From positions 1-15,585 of the forward strand of contig JAWOBZ010000041.1 in assembly GCA_046484045.1 (NCBI GenBank): a stretch of 15,585 bases of DNA. The letters are read 5' to 3'. The DNA is from CAZHUM01 sp046484045 (GTDB lineage Archaea; Thermoplasmatota; Thermoplasmata; Halarchaeoplasmatales; Halarchaeoplasmataceae). The notes under the pieces were generated by a model that did no database searches, was not told the origin of the DNA, and worked only from the letters and a program-made list of their open reading frames with translations. Positions 1 through 7,879 of the stretch are shown here, one piece after another (within the stretch, counting starts at the first letter, position 1; each line of letters begins with the position of its first letter). Made by a program: the position numbers and the translations under genes.

Positions 1-200
1 TCGCTCTCCACAAGGGAAGGAACACGATATCAAAAACGATAGAAACCCCTCCTGAAGAAGAATTCTTTGTCAATCAACCCATCACGGTGGGGAAACACGA
101 TGCAGTTATCTACCGCATCAAAACCAAGGACGATATCATAAAAGACGGCTCGGCCAAAGCTGAAGACATCAGACGTATCTATGCTAAGATGATGCGTTAA
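1..200 (+). CDS. C-terminal fragment, HVO_0476-like zinc-finger protein (tentative)
   Basis: Frame 3 is open from the window edge to a TAA at 198-200, giving about 65 C-terminal residues; the start lies outside the window. The fragment has a basic HKGR segment, then TIETPPEEEFFVNQPITVG, then DAVIYRIKTKD, and ends with an AEDIRRIYAK tail. This order (modified strand, acidic PPEEEF turn, VG strand, AVIYRIKT strand, terminal helix) resembles what I remember of the HVO_0476 family of archaeal zinc-finger proteins, whose function is unknown. The diagnostic N-terminal CxxC ribbon would lie upstream and is not visible, so the family call is weak. Its stop shares the TTAA at 197-200 with the stop of the convergent gene. 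Confidence 0.45.
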   Translation, partial: ALHKGRNTISKTIETPPEEEFFVNQPITVGKHDAVIYRIKTKDDIIKDGSAKAEDIRRIYAKMMR

Positions 201-1273
201 TATCTTTTATAGAACAGCACACCGGCTGCAGCGATCACTATGACTATTCCTATCAAAACACCGAGCATATCAAATGGAGTTATCCCTTCATCAACCTCTT
301 CTACACTACCCGCGGATTCCTCGTATATGTTCACCGTGTGTTCTGAGAAATCCATCCTGACATAAACGTGAGTGCTGTCTTTGGTCACATTCACATAGTA
401 ACCCGCTTCATTTTGGGAATAGATATCTTTAACTTTCTTATGCTCGATATCTTCACCGTCGACTTTTACCTTTATATCCTCGATATCTGAGCCTATTAAT
501 TCCCTATCAAGGTTGAAATGCAGTATCTTACTCTCCGAATAATCACCGGTAACCTTGAATTTGATATCGCCCCTGTTTGCCCTCAATCTTTCAACCGAAA
601 GTCCCTTGGCCTTCTCCCAACCAAGGCCCCCTTTCCCATCCAGAGATATTTCACTCAGTATTTTTCCGGCAGGGACTTGTATTTGTTTTTCTTCTATACT
701 GCATTTCAGATGCCCTCCCGTATTCATAACGAAATTGATCGTATCTGGTTCCTCAGCGTGGTTCTCTACGGAGACATCGATTGCTCCAGTAAAATCAATT
801 CTTAACTGTATCTTTTCATTAATCGACAGAGTCAGATAATCTAGATCACCCCATTTGTCCAAGGTTACATCATCCCCGAGCTCGAATTTTACCTCCAGCT
901 CAGATTTAACTACCCCTTGGATCTCTAAAAAAGAAGTATCTGAGTCCCTTAAATAAAGATTATAATCACTAGATATGTATTTCAGGTTGTCGTCACCAAC
1001 ATCGAATTCGCTGGGGATATATCCCCATGATCCTGATATGGTGATCTCTGAGAAGATTTTGTAGGAATCTTCTCCATCGATGTAAGTGACATCGGTAACC
1101 ATGTAGGAGCCGCTGGCATCTGAAGTGATGGTAAATTCTAGGTGTTCCCAGTCGGATACATGTATATCTTGGTTCTTAGTGTGAACGTCGTAATACGTTC
1201 CAGAAACAATCACTGATGATACAGTTAGTAAGATAATAAAGACTGGTAGTATCTTAAGAGTGATCTTATTCAT
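197..1273 (-). CDS. Secreted, membrane-anchored protein of unknown function
   Basis: This is a 358-residue protein if started at the ATG at 1273. The frame stays open upstream to 1378, but that extension would run into the preceding gene. The 1273 start directly precedes a clean signal sequence (basic NKITLK, then a hydrophobic stretch to about residue 24), and a TATA-like box at 1299-1309 sits about 30 nt upstream. The middle is a long beta-rich, Asp/Glu-rich extracytoplasmic region without Cys clusters or recognisable catalytic motifs. A transmembrane helix near residues 335-354 ends in the basic KRY, so the protein is probably held in the membrane by its C-terminus with the bulk outside. 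It follows another membrane-protein gene on the same strand by 56 nt. I recognise no family. Confidence 0.75.
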   Translation of the reverse strand: MNKITLKILPVFIILLTVSSVIVSGTYYDVHTKNQDIHVSDWEHLEFTITSDASGSYMVTDVTYIDGEDSYKIFSEITISGSWGYIPSEFDVGDDNLKYISSDYNLYLRDSDTSFLEIQGVVKSELEVKFELGDDVTLDKWGDLDYLTLSINEKIQLRIDFTGAIDVSVENHAEEPDTINFVMNTGGHLKCSIEEKQIQVPAGKILSEISLDGKGGLGWEKAKGLSVERLRANRGDIKFKVTGDYSESKILHFNLDRELIGSDIEDIKVKVDGEDIEHKKVKDIYSQNEAGYYVNVTKDSTHVYVRMDFSEHTVNIYEESAGSVEEVDEGITPFDMLGVLIGIVIVIAAAGVLFYKRY

Positions 1274-1329
1274 ATTATCATCTAAGAATAACCGAGGATA
1301 ATTAAATAAACTTTGGTACACACCTCGAA

Positions 1330-2250
1330 TTAATGGACGATACTGTAGGTGATCGCTCCGGTTATGTATCCGTAACATAGAAGGGAATATACGCCTATTA
1401 TCAAAGGATTAGAACCCGCTGTTACGACCATCACGTGTGCAGGTGCGACCAAAGCGGTTGCCAAAAGGCCGCCAACCAGACCACCGATACCCTCGGGTGC
1501 GGAAACACCCTGCGACGGGGAGACCAAAAAGCCGGAGATATAACCCACTATCGCCGGTAGGATCACCCACCCACAGCAGAAGGTCAAAGAGGATTCTCCG
1601 ATGATAAGGAAAACAGATCGAATATCGGTCCAGGATAAGAAGGTAAACAACGATGCTATACTGCATGAGATCGGGACAGCCAAGTATCTATGGCCTGGCT
1701 CTCTATCCACTCCTTCTTCTTTTCCATACCCCATAGGTCCCCTCCACTTCAAAGCCTCTCCCGTTCCTACGAATTCATCATCGGACATTTCACTTTTATC
1801 TACGATCTTGTACCAGTAAATTAACAGGATGATACCCAAGGAAAGTGGAATGGCTGAAAAGTAGATCAAATCCTCTCCTTGATCGTATCCCTCTTTATGC
1901 ACCTCGTATCTCAATCGTACCTCACCTGCATACTCGAACCGTATGGTATGGAATCCATCCTCTTGGACTTGGTACCGCTCTCCTTCTTCTAAGACGTGAG
2001 ACTCGTTGAGAGATATTGTACAGCGGACCGGATCGGGTGAGTACTCGACCCAGATAACATCACCCTCGTCCAAGAACACGATTATCTCCTTGTAAGGCCT
2101 AGCTACCTGCCCTTCCTGGGAGCTCAATGGGACTGTTCCGCTTCTGACCACGTTCCCACTGTACACTGAAGATATCACAACAACTCCTCCCAAAAGGAAG
2201 AGTAATATCACCACAGATATGAACGGATCTAGCAGGTATTTTATCTTCAT
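1330..2250 (-). CDS. Polytopic membrane protein of unknown function
   Basis: This 306-residue protein has an N-terminal hydrophobic segment (about 11-29), a polar, probably extracytoplasmic beta-rich stretch (about 35-120), a second helix (128-148), a charged cytoplasmic-looking linker (150-187), and then a hydrophobic C-terminal half. That half has helices near 190-208, 213-243, 253-277 and 281-303, with Gly-rich GIGGLVGGLLATALVAP. The C-terminal block looks like a small integral-membrane domain, but I do not recognise it. The first 120 residues have the same envelope-protein style as the downstream gene (197-1273), and the two may be co-transcribed. The ATG at 2250 has an A/T-rich TATA-like element near 2272-2283, just far enough away for a leaderless or very short-leader mRNA. 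Confidence 0.75.
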   Translation of the reverse strand: MKIKYLLDPFISVVILLFLLGGVVVISSVYSGNVVRSGTVPLSSQEGQVARPYKEIIVFLDEGDVIWVEYSPDPVRCTISLNESHVLEEGERYQVQEDGFHTIRFEYAGEVRLRYEVHKEGYDQGEDLIYFSAIPLSLGIILLIYWYKIVDKSEMSDDEFVGTGEALKWRGPMGYGKEEGVDREPGHRYLAVPISCSIASLFTFLSWTDIRSVFLIIGESSLTFCCGWVILPAIVGYISGFLVSPSQGVSAPEGIGGLVGGLLATALVAPAHVMVVTAGSNPLIIGVYSLLCYGYITGAITYSIVH

Positions 2251-2340
2251 CTAACCGTTCATCCTCAAGTTCTTATTTATCTCTTTGTAAAAAATCGAAA
2301 AAAGAATTATATACCCCGTCAAGATGGAAAGGGTGATAAA

Positions 2341-3147
2341 ATGAACATATTGGTTATCGGCTGTGGCTCCATAGGTGGGGAGGTGCTCAAGGAATGTGAA
2401 GATCTAGATGGTGTTGAAAAGTGTTATGTTTACGATCACCATTCACAAAAAGCGAGGGAGTGCACCAAGGATATGGAAAAGGTATCCGTTATCGAAGATT
2501 TCTCGGATGCTATCGACGATGTAGAGCTTGTATTCGAAGCCGCATCTCAAGAGGCCGTTAAGGAATATGTGCCAAGATCTCTCCAAAAAGGTAAAGAAGT
2601 CATGATAATGAGCATCGGAGCGTTGGCAGATGACCAGTTGAGAGAGCGGGTGTATTCCTTGGCAAGGGAAAACGATACCAAGGTCTACCTGCCGACTGGA
2701 GCTCTGTGCGGGATATGCGGTGTCGAATCCGCTTCTGTAGTTGGTGTAGATAAAGTAACTCTTGAGACCAAAAAATCTCCGGACAGCCTGAGAGAAGCCA
2801 AATACATCAAAGAACATAATATCGATTTAGATTCTATGAAAGAACAGACCGTGGTCTACGAAGGTCCGGCATCGGAAGCCGTCAAGAATTTCCCCAAGAA
2901 CGTCAACGTGGCCGCAGCACTCAGCATCGCGGGAGTCGGATTTGAAAAGACTACGGTCAAGATAATATGCGATCCTAACACGGATAAGAACTCTCATACG
3001 ATCAAACTCAAAGGCGAAGCCGGAGAACTTCTAGGGGTAAGCATGAACGTACCCTTTCCGGAGAACCCGAGGACGAGTTATCTAGCGGCACTATCTGCGA
3101 TTTCGGCATTAAGGAAGATATGCGGTAACGTATGGAGTGGTGTATAA
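2341..3147 (+). CDS. nadX: L-aspartate dehydrogenase (NAD biosynthesis)
   Basis: This enzyme oxidises L-aspartate to iminoaspartate with NAD(P)+, supplying quinolinate synthase in de novo NAD synthesis in archaea that lack L-aspartate oxidase. The 268-residue length is normal. The N-terminus carries the Rossmann fingerprint GCGSIGGEV (residues 7-15). The family segment is TGALCGICGVESASV (119-133), near the substrate pocket. The DPNTDKNSHTI motif (211-221) contains His219, matching the catalytic His of archaeal aspartate dehydrogenases, and the C-terminus is the typical VPFPENPRTSYLAALSAI. GGTGAT (2332-2337) lies 3 nt before the ATG and a TATA-like TTATATA (about 2308-2314) about 30 nt before it, so the leader is very short if present. 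No nadA or nadC is in the window. A short T-run at 3162-3166 follows the stop. Confidence 0.93.
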   Translation: MNILVIGCGSIGGEVLKECEDLDGVEKCYVYDHHSQKARECTKDMEKVSVIEDFSDAIDDVELVFEAASQEAVKEYVPRSLQKGKEVMIMSIGALADDQLRERVYSLARENDTKVYLPTGALCGICGVESASVVGVDKVTLETKKSPDSLREAKYIKEHNIDLDSMKEQTVVYEGPASEAVKNFPKNVNVAAALSIAGVGFEKTTVKIICDPNTDKNSHTIKLKGEAGELLGVSMNVPFPENPRTSYLAALSAISALRKICGNVWSGV

Positions 3148-3195
3148 CTAGAGCTAAGCCCTTTTTACGATACATCAAAGTTTCATCCGTGTACC

Positions 3196-3239
3196 AAAAA
3201 ATACTTTAAATAAGAACCACAATTTAAAAAACCAGGTGA
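3196..3239 (+). promoter_or_regulatory. Promoter and SD site of the repeat-containing surface protein
   Basis: A purine-rich BRE-like run followed by an A/T block (CTTTAAATAAG at 3204-3214) precedes the gene by about 36 nt. Between it and the ATG at 3246 lies AGGTGA (3234-3239), 6 nt before the start and complementary to the 16S 3' end. Unlike most first genes here, this one therefore appears to have a short leader with an SD site, which may suit strong expression of an abundant surface protein. The TATA assignment is by eye. Confidence 0.5.
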
Positions 3240-3245
3240 AATAAA

Positions 3246-4271
3246 ATGTCAAAGAAGAATCAAAAATTGATTGCAGCGGCGATAGCTATAACGTTCCTCG
3301 CTCTCGCTATCACACCAGTGGGTGTACAGAGCCAATCTTACGAGTTCACACCACCTGTCGAGGGTGCAGAAGGATACGTCAATCAAGCGAGAAATGCTTC
3401 GTCGTACGGAGCAGCGACCTTTTTGCAAGTTGAGGGATATACTCCTTGGGCCGCCCTGGTGATCAACGCAGGAAATCCAGACGGAGTCGACATGGTGACC
3501 GTCACCTTCGACGATGAAACGGACACGCTCACCATCGAGGCACAGGACAGTAACGATACAAACCATGCATCGATAATGGTGAACAAAGCATTCGCCGACG
3601 AGTACATAGCGGATTCTGAAGGTAATTTGGACATCTCTACTTCTGACGCGGTAAATTACGAGGGATTAGACAATTCCAACGAGAGCGCCGGCGGAGGAGC
3701 CGTTTACGTCTTCCACATAGAGCACTTCAGCACACAGACGGTCTCAATGTCTCCCGTAGATGAGAACGATTTCGAACCCCCTGTAGACGGCGGGGAAGCG
3801 TTCACCAAGGAGGCCAAGAACGCAGCTGCCAACGGAGCAGTCACATTTCTGAGAGTTGAAGGATACGAACCCTGGGCCGCCCTTGTCGTCAATGCTGGAG
3901 ACCCACACGGTGTGGATGCAGTTACAGTGGACTTCGATAAGGACGAGGACACGCTGACCATCGAGGCACAGGACAGCAACACGACCAACCACGTTACCAT
4001 ACTGGTGAACAAAGCATTCGCGGACAAGTACATCGCCGAATCTGAAGGTGACTTAAAGGTAGATACTTCCGATGCAGTAAATTACGAAGGATTAGAAAAT
4101 TCCAACGATAGTGCCGGAGGCGGAGCAGTTTACGTCTTCCATATCGAACACTTCAGCACACAGTCTATAAAGGTCAGTGCAGAAGAAGCGCCGTTCCCGG
4201 GATTTGCCGTGTTGCTTTTAGCCTCGGCCGTACCGGTAGCTTACTACGCTTACAAGAAGAAGCGACAATAA
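3246..4271 (+). CDS. Two-repeat surface protein with PGF-CTERM-like anchor
   Basis: The 341-residue protein has a signal peptide (basic SKKNQK, hydrophobic 8-25, cleavage near the VQSQS at 27-31). Two tandem copies of a roughly 142-residue module follow (about 33-170 and 175-312). Each runs from F-x-PPV-[ED]-G through GYxPWAALV[IV]NAG, GVDxVTV, DTLTIEAQDSN, NKAFAD and DAVNYEGL to the end segment GGGAVYVFHIEHFSTQ. The C-terminus reads PFPGF (316-320), a hydrophobic stretch and a KKKRQ tail, the three-part layout of PGF-CTERM signals processed by archaeosortase A; a plain TM anchor is the alternative. The modules are acidic and free of Cys. I do not recognise the module; a cell-surface or S-layer-associated role is inferred from topology. 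The SD AGGTGA fixes the start. Confidence 0.8.
   Translation: MSKKNQKLIAAAIAITFLALAITPVGVQSQSYEFTPPVEGAEGYVNQARNASSYGAATFLQVEGYTPWAALVINAGNPDGVDMVTVTFDDETDTLTIEAQDSNDTNHASIMVNKAFADEYIADSEGNLDISTSDAVNYEGLDNSNESAGGGAVYVFHIEHFSTQTVSMSPVDENDFEPPVDGGEAFTKEAKNAAANGAVTFLRVEGYEPWAALVVNAGDPHGVDAVTVDFDKDEDTLTIEAQDSNTTNHVTILVNKAFADKYIAESEGDLKVDTSDAVNYEGLENSNDSAGGGAVYVFHIEHFSTQSIKVSAEEAPFPGFAVLLLASAVPVAYYAYKKKRQ
3342..3755 (+). repeat. Intragenic tandem repeat, copy 1
   Basis: First copy of the module inside the surface-protein gene (residues 33-170). The offset between copies is 426 bp (142 codons), measured on the shared ACCATCGAGGCACAGGACAG block at 3531 and 3957. Near-identical nucleotide stretches within strongly diverged surroundings suggest an in-frame duplication kept under protein-level constraint or partial gene conversion. 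Confidence 0.85.
3768..4181 (+). repeat. Intragenic tandem repeat, copy 2
   Basis: Second copy of the same module (residues 175-312). The best-kept segments are YxPWAALV, DTLTIEAQDSN, VNKAFAD and AGGGAVYVFHIEHFSTQ. The first 15 or so residues are the most diverged. Confidence 0.85.
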
Positions 4272-4272
4272 A

Positions 4273-4296
4273 CCCCCTTTCTTTTTTTCCTATTTT
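4273..4296 (+). terminator. T-rich archaeal terminator
   Basis: A C5 run followed by T3-C-T7 and TATTTT comes directly after the surface-protein stop. Archaeal RNA polymerase terminates on such U-tracts without needing a stem. It runs into the stop codon of the convergent top6A gene, so the two transcription units are separated only by this tract. Confidence 0.6.
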
Positions 4297-5386
4297 ACAT
4301 CAGACCCAGCTCACCTAATTTCTCGGGTAGATACACATCTGTAACGTAATCTAAACCGTATTTAGCCAGGGCCTGCTGTTCAGCCTTCTTATCGATCTCC
4401 AGCATGGTCTCTATTTCATCTTTCCAGAACTGTGTGTTGAACCGTGGGTCTTCGAGTTCCTGCTCCAGTGCCTTCTTGTCCGTGCTGCTCAGCTTGTCAG
4501 TCGGTAGGTCGTAGTTCATGATATCGCTGGCGGTTATCCCGATGTACTCGGCTGTAGGCGTAGCCAAAAACTCGGACAGATGTGCGCTGTTGATGGCACC
4601 GTAGGCCACGCTGGCGAAGATCCTGAAACTCCACGGGTCGCCGTCGGTGAAGACGATGACCGGTACACCCTCTTCTTCGTTCAACCTTTTGATCAGCCTT
4701 CTAGTAGACCTGGCGGGCTGACCTTTAAGGTGAACGAGCAGACAGTTCGCGTCCTCGTCGAAGCCGTTCTCCACCAGCCTGTCGAACATACCGCCGGTCT
4801 CGATGGCTATCATGAAATCTACGTTCACATTGGCAAAATTGACCTTGTCCTTCTCCACGTTGTAGGGTATGGTATAACCGGAATCTCCAACGTCGTCCCT
4901 GCAGTTGATCTTCCTTATATCGCCCTTCCTCGTCCTTTCTTTTATCTCGATGTCGCCGATAACTCTAGCACCGTCCTCTTCCGGTCTCAGCTTGAAGTCC
5001 TCTCTCAAGCAGTCGGTGACGATCTCCATGTCCTCCGCTAATCTATCCGACTCGCTCTGGTCGTTGAACTTACCCTTGTCCCATCCTTCGGATATATAGT
5101 ACATCTCTCTGAGTGTGGATGACTTCTCTGTTTCGATCATGTCCTTGATCAGATCCAGCATGTAAAGCGTACGCAGTATCATCCTAGCACCGCTCAGTTT
5201 CTTTGCAGACCTTGTACTCTTGGAATTACCGTACTTCCACACTCCGGAGTGCTTGTCGAACTTGATGTTGTTCTTACTCCTGGTGGACAGCTTCATCTCC
5301 GGTATCTTACCCTTATCCAACTGCTCGTAGAACTGTGCGGCTATACCTTCCAGCTCCTTCAAAGCGTTCTCGTGTCTGTCCTTCAA
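4295..5386 (-). CDS. top6A: DNA topoisomerase VI subunit A
   Basis: Catalytic subunit of the A2B2 type IIB topoisomerase, which cuts both DNA strands with a 5'-phosphotyrosine link to relax and decatenate DNA. The winged-helix (CAP) region holds TLREMYYISEGW; the second Tyr of YY (residue 97 from the TTG start) is the expected nucleophile, as in Spo11. The Toprim domain follows, with the acidic Glu in IETGGMFD (196) and the DGDPW motif (Asp248, Asp250), then SAHLSEFLATPTAEYIGI. Length is normal. A GTG at 5395 is also possible, but it lies inside the perfect SD GGAGGTGAT at 5390-5398. The TTG at 5386 is correctly spaced behind that SD and comes 1 nt after the top6B stop, so I prefer it. Translation is coupled to top6B. 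Confidence 0.93.
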   Translation of the reverse strand: MKDRHENALKELEGIAAQFYEQLDKGKIPEMKLSTRSKNNIKFDKHSGVWKYGNSKSTRSAKKLSGARMILRTLYMLDLIKDMIETEKSSTLREMYYISEGWDKGKFNDQSESDRLAEDMEIVTDCLREDFKLRPEEDGARVIGDIEIKERTRKGDIRKINCRDDVGDSGYTIPYNVEKDKVNFANVNVDFMIAIETGGMFDRLVENGFDEDANCLLVHLKGQPARSTRRLIKRLNEEEGVPVIVFTDGDPWSFRIFASVAYGAINSAHLSEFLATPTAEYIGITASDIMNYDLPTDKLSSTDKKALEQELEDPRFNTQFWKDEIETMLEIDKKAEQQALAKYGLDYVTDVYLPEKLGELGLM

Positions 5387-5398
5387 ATCAATCACCTC
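5387..5398 (-). promoter_or_regulatory. SD site overlapping the top6B stop, drives top6A
   Basis: The last codons of top6B (Gly-Gly-Asp-stop) read GGA GGT GAT TGA on the minus strand. They form a near-perfect complement of the archaeal 16S 3' tail, 4 nt (between GGTGAT and TTG) before the proposed TTG start of top6A. Subunit A synthesis is thereby tied to completion of subunit B. This site decides the start, because the alternative GTG is part of the SD itself. Confidence 0.7.
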
Positions 5399-7298
5399 CC
5401 TTTTCGATCTCAGCTATCTCGATATCCCAGTCGTCCGGCAGAGGCTCGGCACCGATGAGCTTCGTCTCGGGAACACCGTCTATGTAAATCTCCGCACCCT
5501 CAACGTCCTCTTTCTCCACCCCTCCGTCGAACTCGAATGATATCTGGCGGTTGAAAGAAGGGTCCATAGTGTCCAGTTTCCATTTGAGGTAGTCGCCGTC
5601 GAGATCCGGTTCGGGATCGGAAGAAACAAGGACTGTCTCTGGATATGGTTTTTCTAAGTAAACCGTCATCTTCCTCTTCCTGGGTGTATAATTGTTGATA
5701 TTGATGACACCCGAACAGCTTCCTCCGTTCCACTTGAATTCGTTCTCTATGTAAACCACCCCCATTATATTGGTCATCACCTTGTCCAAAGACGGTGGTT
5801 CTTTGTTTACGATGGCGGCGGACTTCTCGGCTATCATGGGCAGCAGGTCCTTCACTATCATGAATTTCTTGGATATCTTCTTCCTCCTTTTCCCCTTGTT
5901 CAGGTGAGTCCTCATGTCCCTGGCACATCCCCTGAGCGCTTTCTCGATCTCGTCAACCACCTCGGGGATATCCGCTATGGCATCCTTCGCTTCGGATGTG
6001 AACGGGACTCTCGTAGAGGCAACGTGTATCAAGATTATAGCGGGTCCATTGGGCATACCCTTGCCTCCGCGCTGATCCAACCCGTATATCCTCCAGTCGA
6101 TGTTCCTGATTGCAGTTGTCGTTGCACATCCGCTCTTCTTGTAAAGGAGCGGAACACGGTTGGCGTACCTCAACACCCTGACGGGTCCCTCGGAGGGTAG
6201 ATTGCCTCCGTAGACCAGACCGACCTCGACTTGGAACGGGTTCCCCGCGTACACGGCTGGATCCCTGGTCGTCGGTTTGGAATAGAACTCAGGTCTGTAT
6301 CCCTTCAATACGTTCTTTAAGCCCTTCTTTATGAGCATACTTTTGATAGGTGACAAACAGTCGGTCTCGGGTGCCATGATCTTGACTTTCTCAGTGGCTT
6401 TCAGTATCTTTTTGCAGTCACCGATATCCATCTCGCCAGGTTTCGTCTTTTCGTCCACCTCGGCAACGTCACATATCTCCCTGGCGGTGTTGTAGCTGAT
6501 CCTGCTGAATTCGTTGACCAGGAAAGAGCTCAGTCTCCGTCGGTCCGTGCTCTTAGCCATCTTGGCGAAGGTTCCAAGTTCGATGCCCTGGATGTGGGGT
6601 TGAACGGCCTCCGTTTTTCTTGGTAGTTGGTCCGTGGCTCTCTTGAACACGGTGGTTTCTCCGTCCTCGATATAAGTTATCTTTGCATGCGGATTGACTA
6701 TGGCGGTGTTCTTCAGGTACTCGAAAACCGAGTGTTTACCTCTCCTCAGCAGGCCCTCGATCGTCGTCTCGAATCTGGTTCCGTGCTCCTTGTCGTCCCA
6801 CAGCACCACGTCCTGGGAGATTATATCTGCCTTGTTCTTCTTCGTATCCAAGGTCATCTCCATCTCCTGGGCGTAGTCCTTCTCTTGGACTTTGGAGCGT
6901 ATCAAAGTGGGTCTGCCGGTGCTCAGCTGCCCGTACATCACCACCGCTGAAACTCCGATACCCTGCTGTCCCCTGCTCTGTCTTATCTCGTGGAATCTAG
7001 ACCCGTATAACAGCTTCGCGAAAACGTCTGCGATATTCCTCTTGGGTATCCCGGGACCGTTGTCCTCCACACAGACCTTGTACTCCTGCTCAGCTACTTC
7101 CTCTACCTCCACAACAAGGTCCGGTAAAATATCGGCTTCTTCACAGGCATCTAGAGAGTTATCGACCCCCTCTTTCACTGCAGTGACCAATGATTTCGTT
7201 AAAGAATCGAATCCCAGAATGTGTTTATTCCTCTCGAAGAACTCTCCGATAGATATTTCCTTTTGCTTATCAGCTAATTTTTCGGCTATCGATACCAT
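5388..7298 (-). CDS. top6B: DNA topoisomerase VI subunit B (GHKL ATPase)
   Basis: ATPase subunit that gates DNA passage for topoisomerase VI. It is a 636-residue protein with all GHKL motifs: EGVDNSLDACEE (Mg-binding Asn47), DNGPGI (79-84) and SRGQQGIGVS (108-117). An H2TH-like region follows (about 240-310), then the transducer domain with the switch-lysine segment VPFTSEAKDAIADIPE (Lys438). After a basic linker (GKRRKKISKKF) comes an extra C-terminal beta-rich domain (about 510-625) with VYIENEFKWNG and YLEKPYPE, probably the Ig-like extension found in several euryarchaeal subunits. The ATG at 7298 lies downstream of A/T-rich TATA-like stretches at about 7331-7352, so a short leader is possible. 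It is the first gene of the top6B-top6A operon. Confidence 0.95.
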   Translation of the reverse strand: MVSIAEKLADKQKEISIGEFFERNKHILGFDSLTKSLVTAVKEGVDNSLDACEEADILPDLVVEVEEVAEQEYKVCVEDNGPGIPKRNIADVFAKLLYGSRFHEIRQSRGQQGIGVSAVVMYGQLSTGRPTLIRSKVQEKDYAQEMEMTLDTKKNKADIISQDVVLWDDKEHGTRFETTIEGLLRRGKHSVFEYLKNTAIVNPHAKITYIEDGETTVFKRATDQLPRKTEAVQPHIQGIELGTFAKMAKSTDRRRLSSFLVNEFSRISYNTAREICDVAEVDEKTKPGEMDIGDCKKILKATEKVKIMAPETDCLSPIKSMLIKKGLKNVLKGYRPEFYSKPTTRDPAVYAGNPFQVEVGLVYGGNLPSEGPVRVLRYANRVPLLYKKSGCATTTAIRNIDWRIYGLDQRGGKGMPNGPAIILIHVASTRVPFTSEAKDAIADIPEVVDEIEKALRGCARDMRTHLNKGKRRKKISKKFMIVKDLLPMIAEKSAAIVNKEPPSLDKVMTNIMGVVYIENEFKWNGGSCSGVININNYTPRKRKMTVYLEKPYPETVLVSSDPEPDLDGDYLKWKLDTMDPSFNRQISFEFDGGVEKEDVEGAEIYIDGVPETKLIGAEPLPDDWDIEIAEIEKGGD

Positions 7299-7393
7299 GG
7301 CATCCCATCTTTACTTCTTGAACCAGCAATATATGTATTGATAAATAAACTTTCTGGATAGGGGTTCCTGATCACGGTTAAATTATACAAAAT

Positions 7394-7410
7394 GTCCGAC
7401 GGATACGGAC
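7394..7410 (-). terminator. Possible stem-loop terminator after the PEBP gene
   Basis: On the minus strand, just after the TAG of the PEBP gene, GTCCG and CGGAC can pair around a 7-nt loop, followed by ATTTTGTATAATTT. This is a short stem and a weak T-rich tail, so only a modest terminator candidate. The 118 nt between this gene and top6B otherwise hold only the top6B promoter region. Confidence 0.35.
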
Positions 7411-7416
7411 GTGATC

Positions 7417-7869
7417 CTAAGGTGCGTAGGTTCCTTTCAGCATCACCTTTTCCAAGACGTGTCCCTTCATGGCCTTCTGGACTTCGCTTTTCCCCGCCGG
7501 TGCCCTCAGATCGAGCGAGGTGTCTAAGGCGAACAGCATGAATCTGTACGTGTGCTCTTTATCAGGTGGGTTAGGCCCTCCGTAGCCGCTTTTACCGTAG
7601 TCGTTCTTGCCCTCCACGGCCCCAGGTGGATCACCGTTCTCATAGATGAACGTGGTGTTCGGCTCGATGTTCCACATGACCCAGTGGGTCCATACCTTAC
7701 CCGCCGGTTCTTTGGCGTCAGGGTCGTCTACTACCAATACAAGGGATTCCGTACCATCCGGTACACCGTTGATCTTCAGCGGAGGGTTAACGTTCTCATA
7801 GTTATACCCGTACTTCCGCGGTATCTCCCCACCGTTATCGAATTTTGGACTGGTTAATTCTAAACTCAT
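7417..7869 (-). CDS. PEBP-family protein (YbhB/YbcL, Raf-kinase-inhibitor-like)
   Basis: This 150-residue protein is normal length for bacterial/archaeal phosphatidylethanolamine-binding-protein homologues. The ligand-pocket motifs are all present: NVNPPLKINGVPDGTESLVLVVDDPDA (first conserved block, DDPDA near residues 47-51), then WTHWVMWNI (HWVxWN) and GKSGYGGPNPPDKEHTYRFMLFALD (second block). Family members bind small anionic ligands; cellular roles in archaea are unclear, and no substrate can be read from the sequence. There is no signal peptide, so it is cytoplasmic. It lies 10 nt after the small unknown gene 7880-8155; its SD (AAAGGTAAT) overlaps that gene's stop, which indicates a two-gene operon. 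Confidence 0.92.
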   Translation of the reverse strand: MSLELTSPKFDNGGEIPRKYGYNYENVNPPLKINGVPDGTESLVLVVDDPDAKEPAGKVWTHWVMWNIEPNTTFIYENGDPPGAVEGKNDYGKSGYGGPNPPDKEHTYRFMLFALDTSLDLRAPAGKSEVQKAMKGHVLEKVMLKGTYAP

Positions 7870-7879
7870 ATTATTACCT

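Noticed and set aside
1274..1378. 35-residue N-terminal extension of the 197-1273 gene
   Set aside because: It overlaps the upstream gene, and the signal peptide begins exactly at the ATG at 1273.
4580..5041. 153-codon plus-strand open frame
   Set aside because: It lies antisense within top6A, whose catalytic motifs are all intact; no SD and no protein features.
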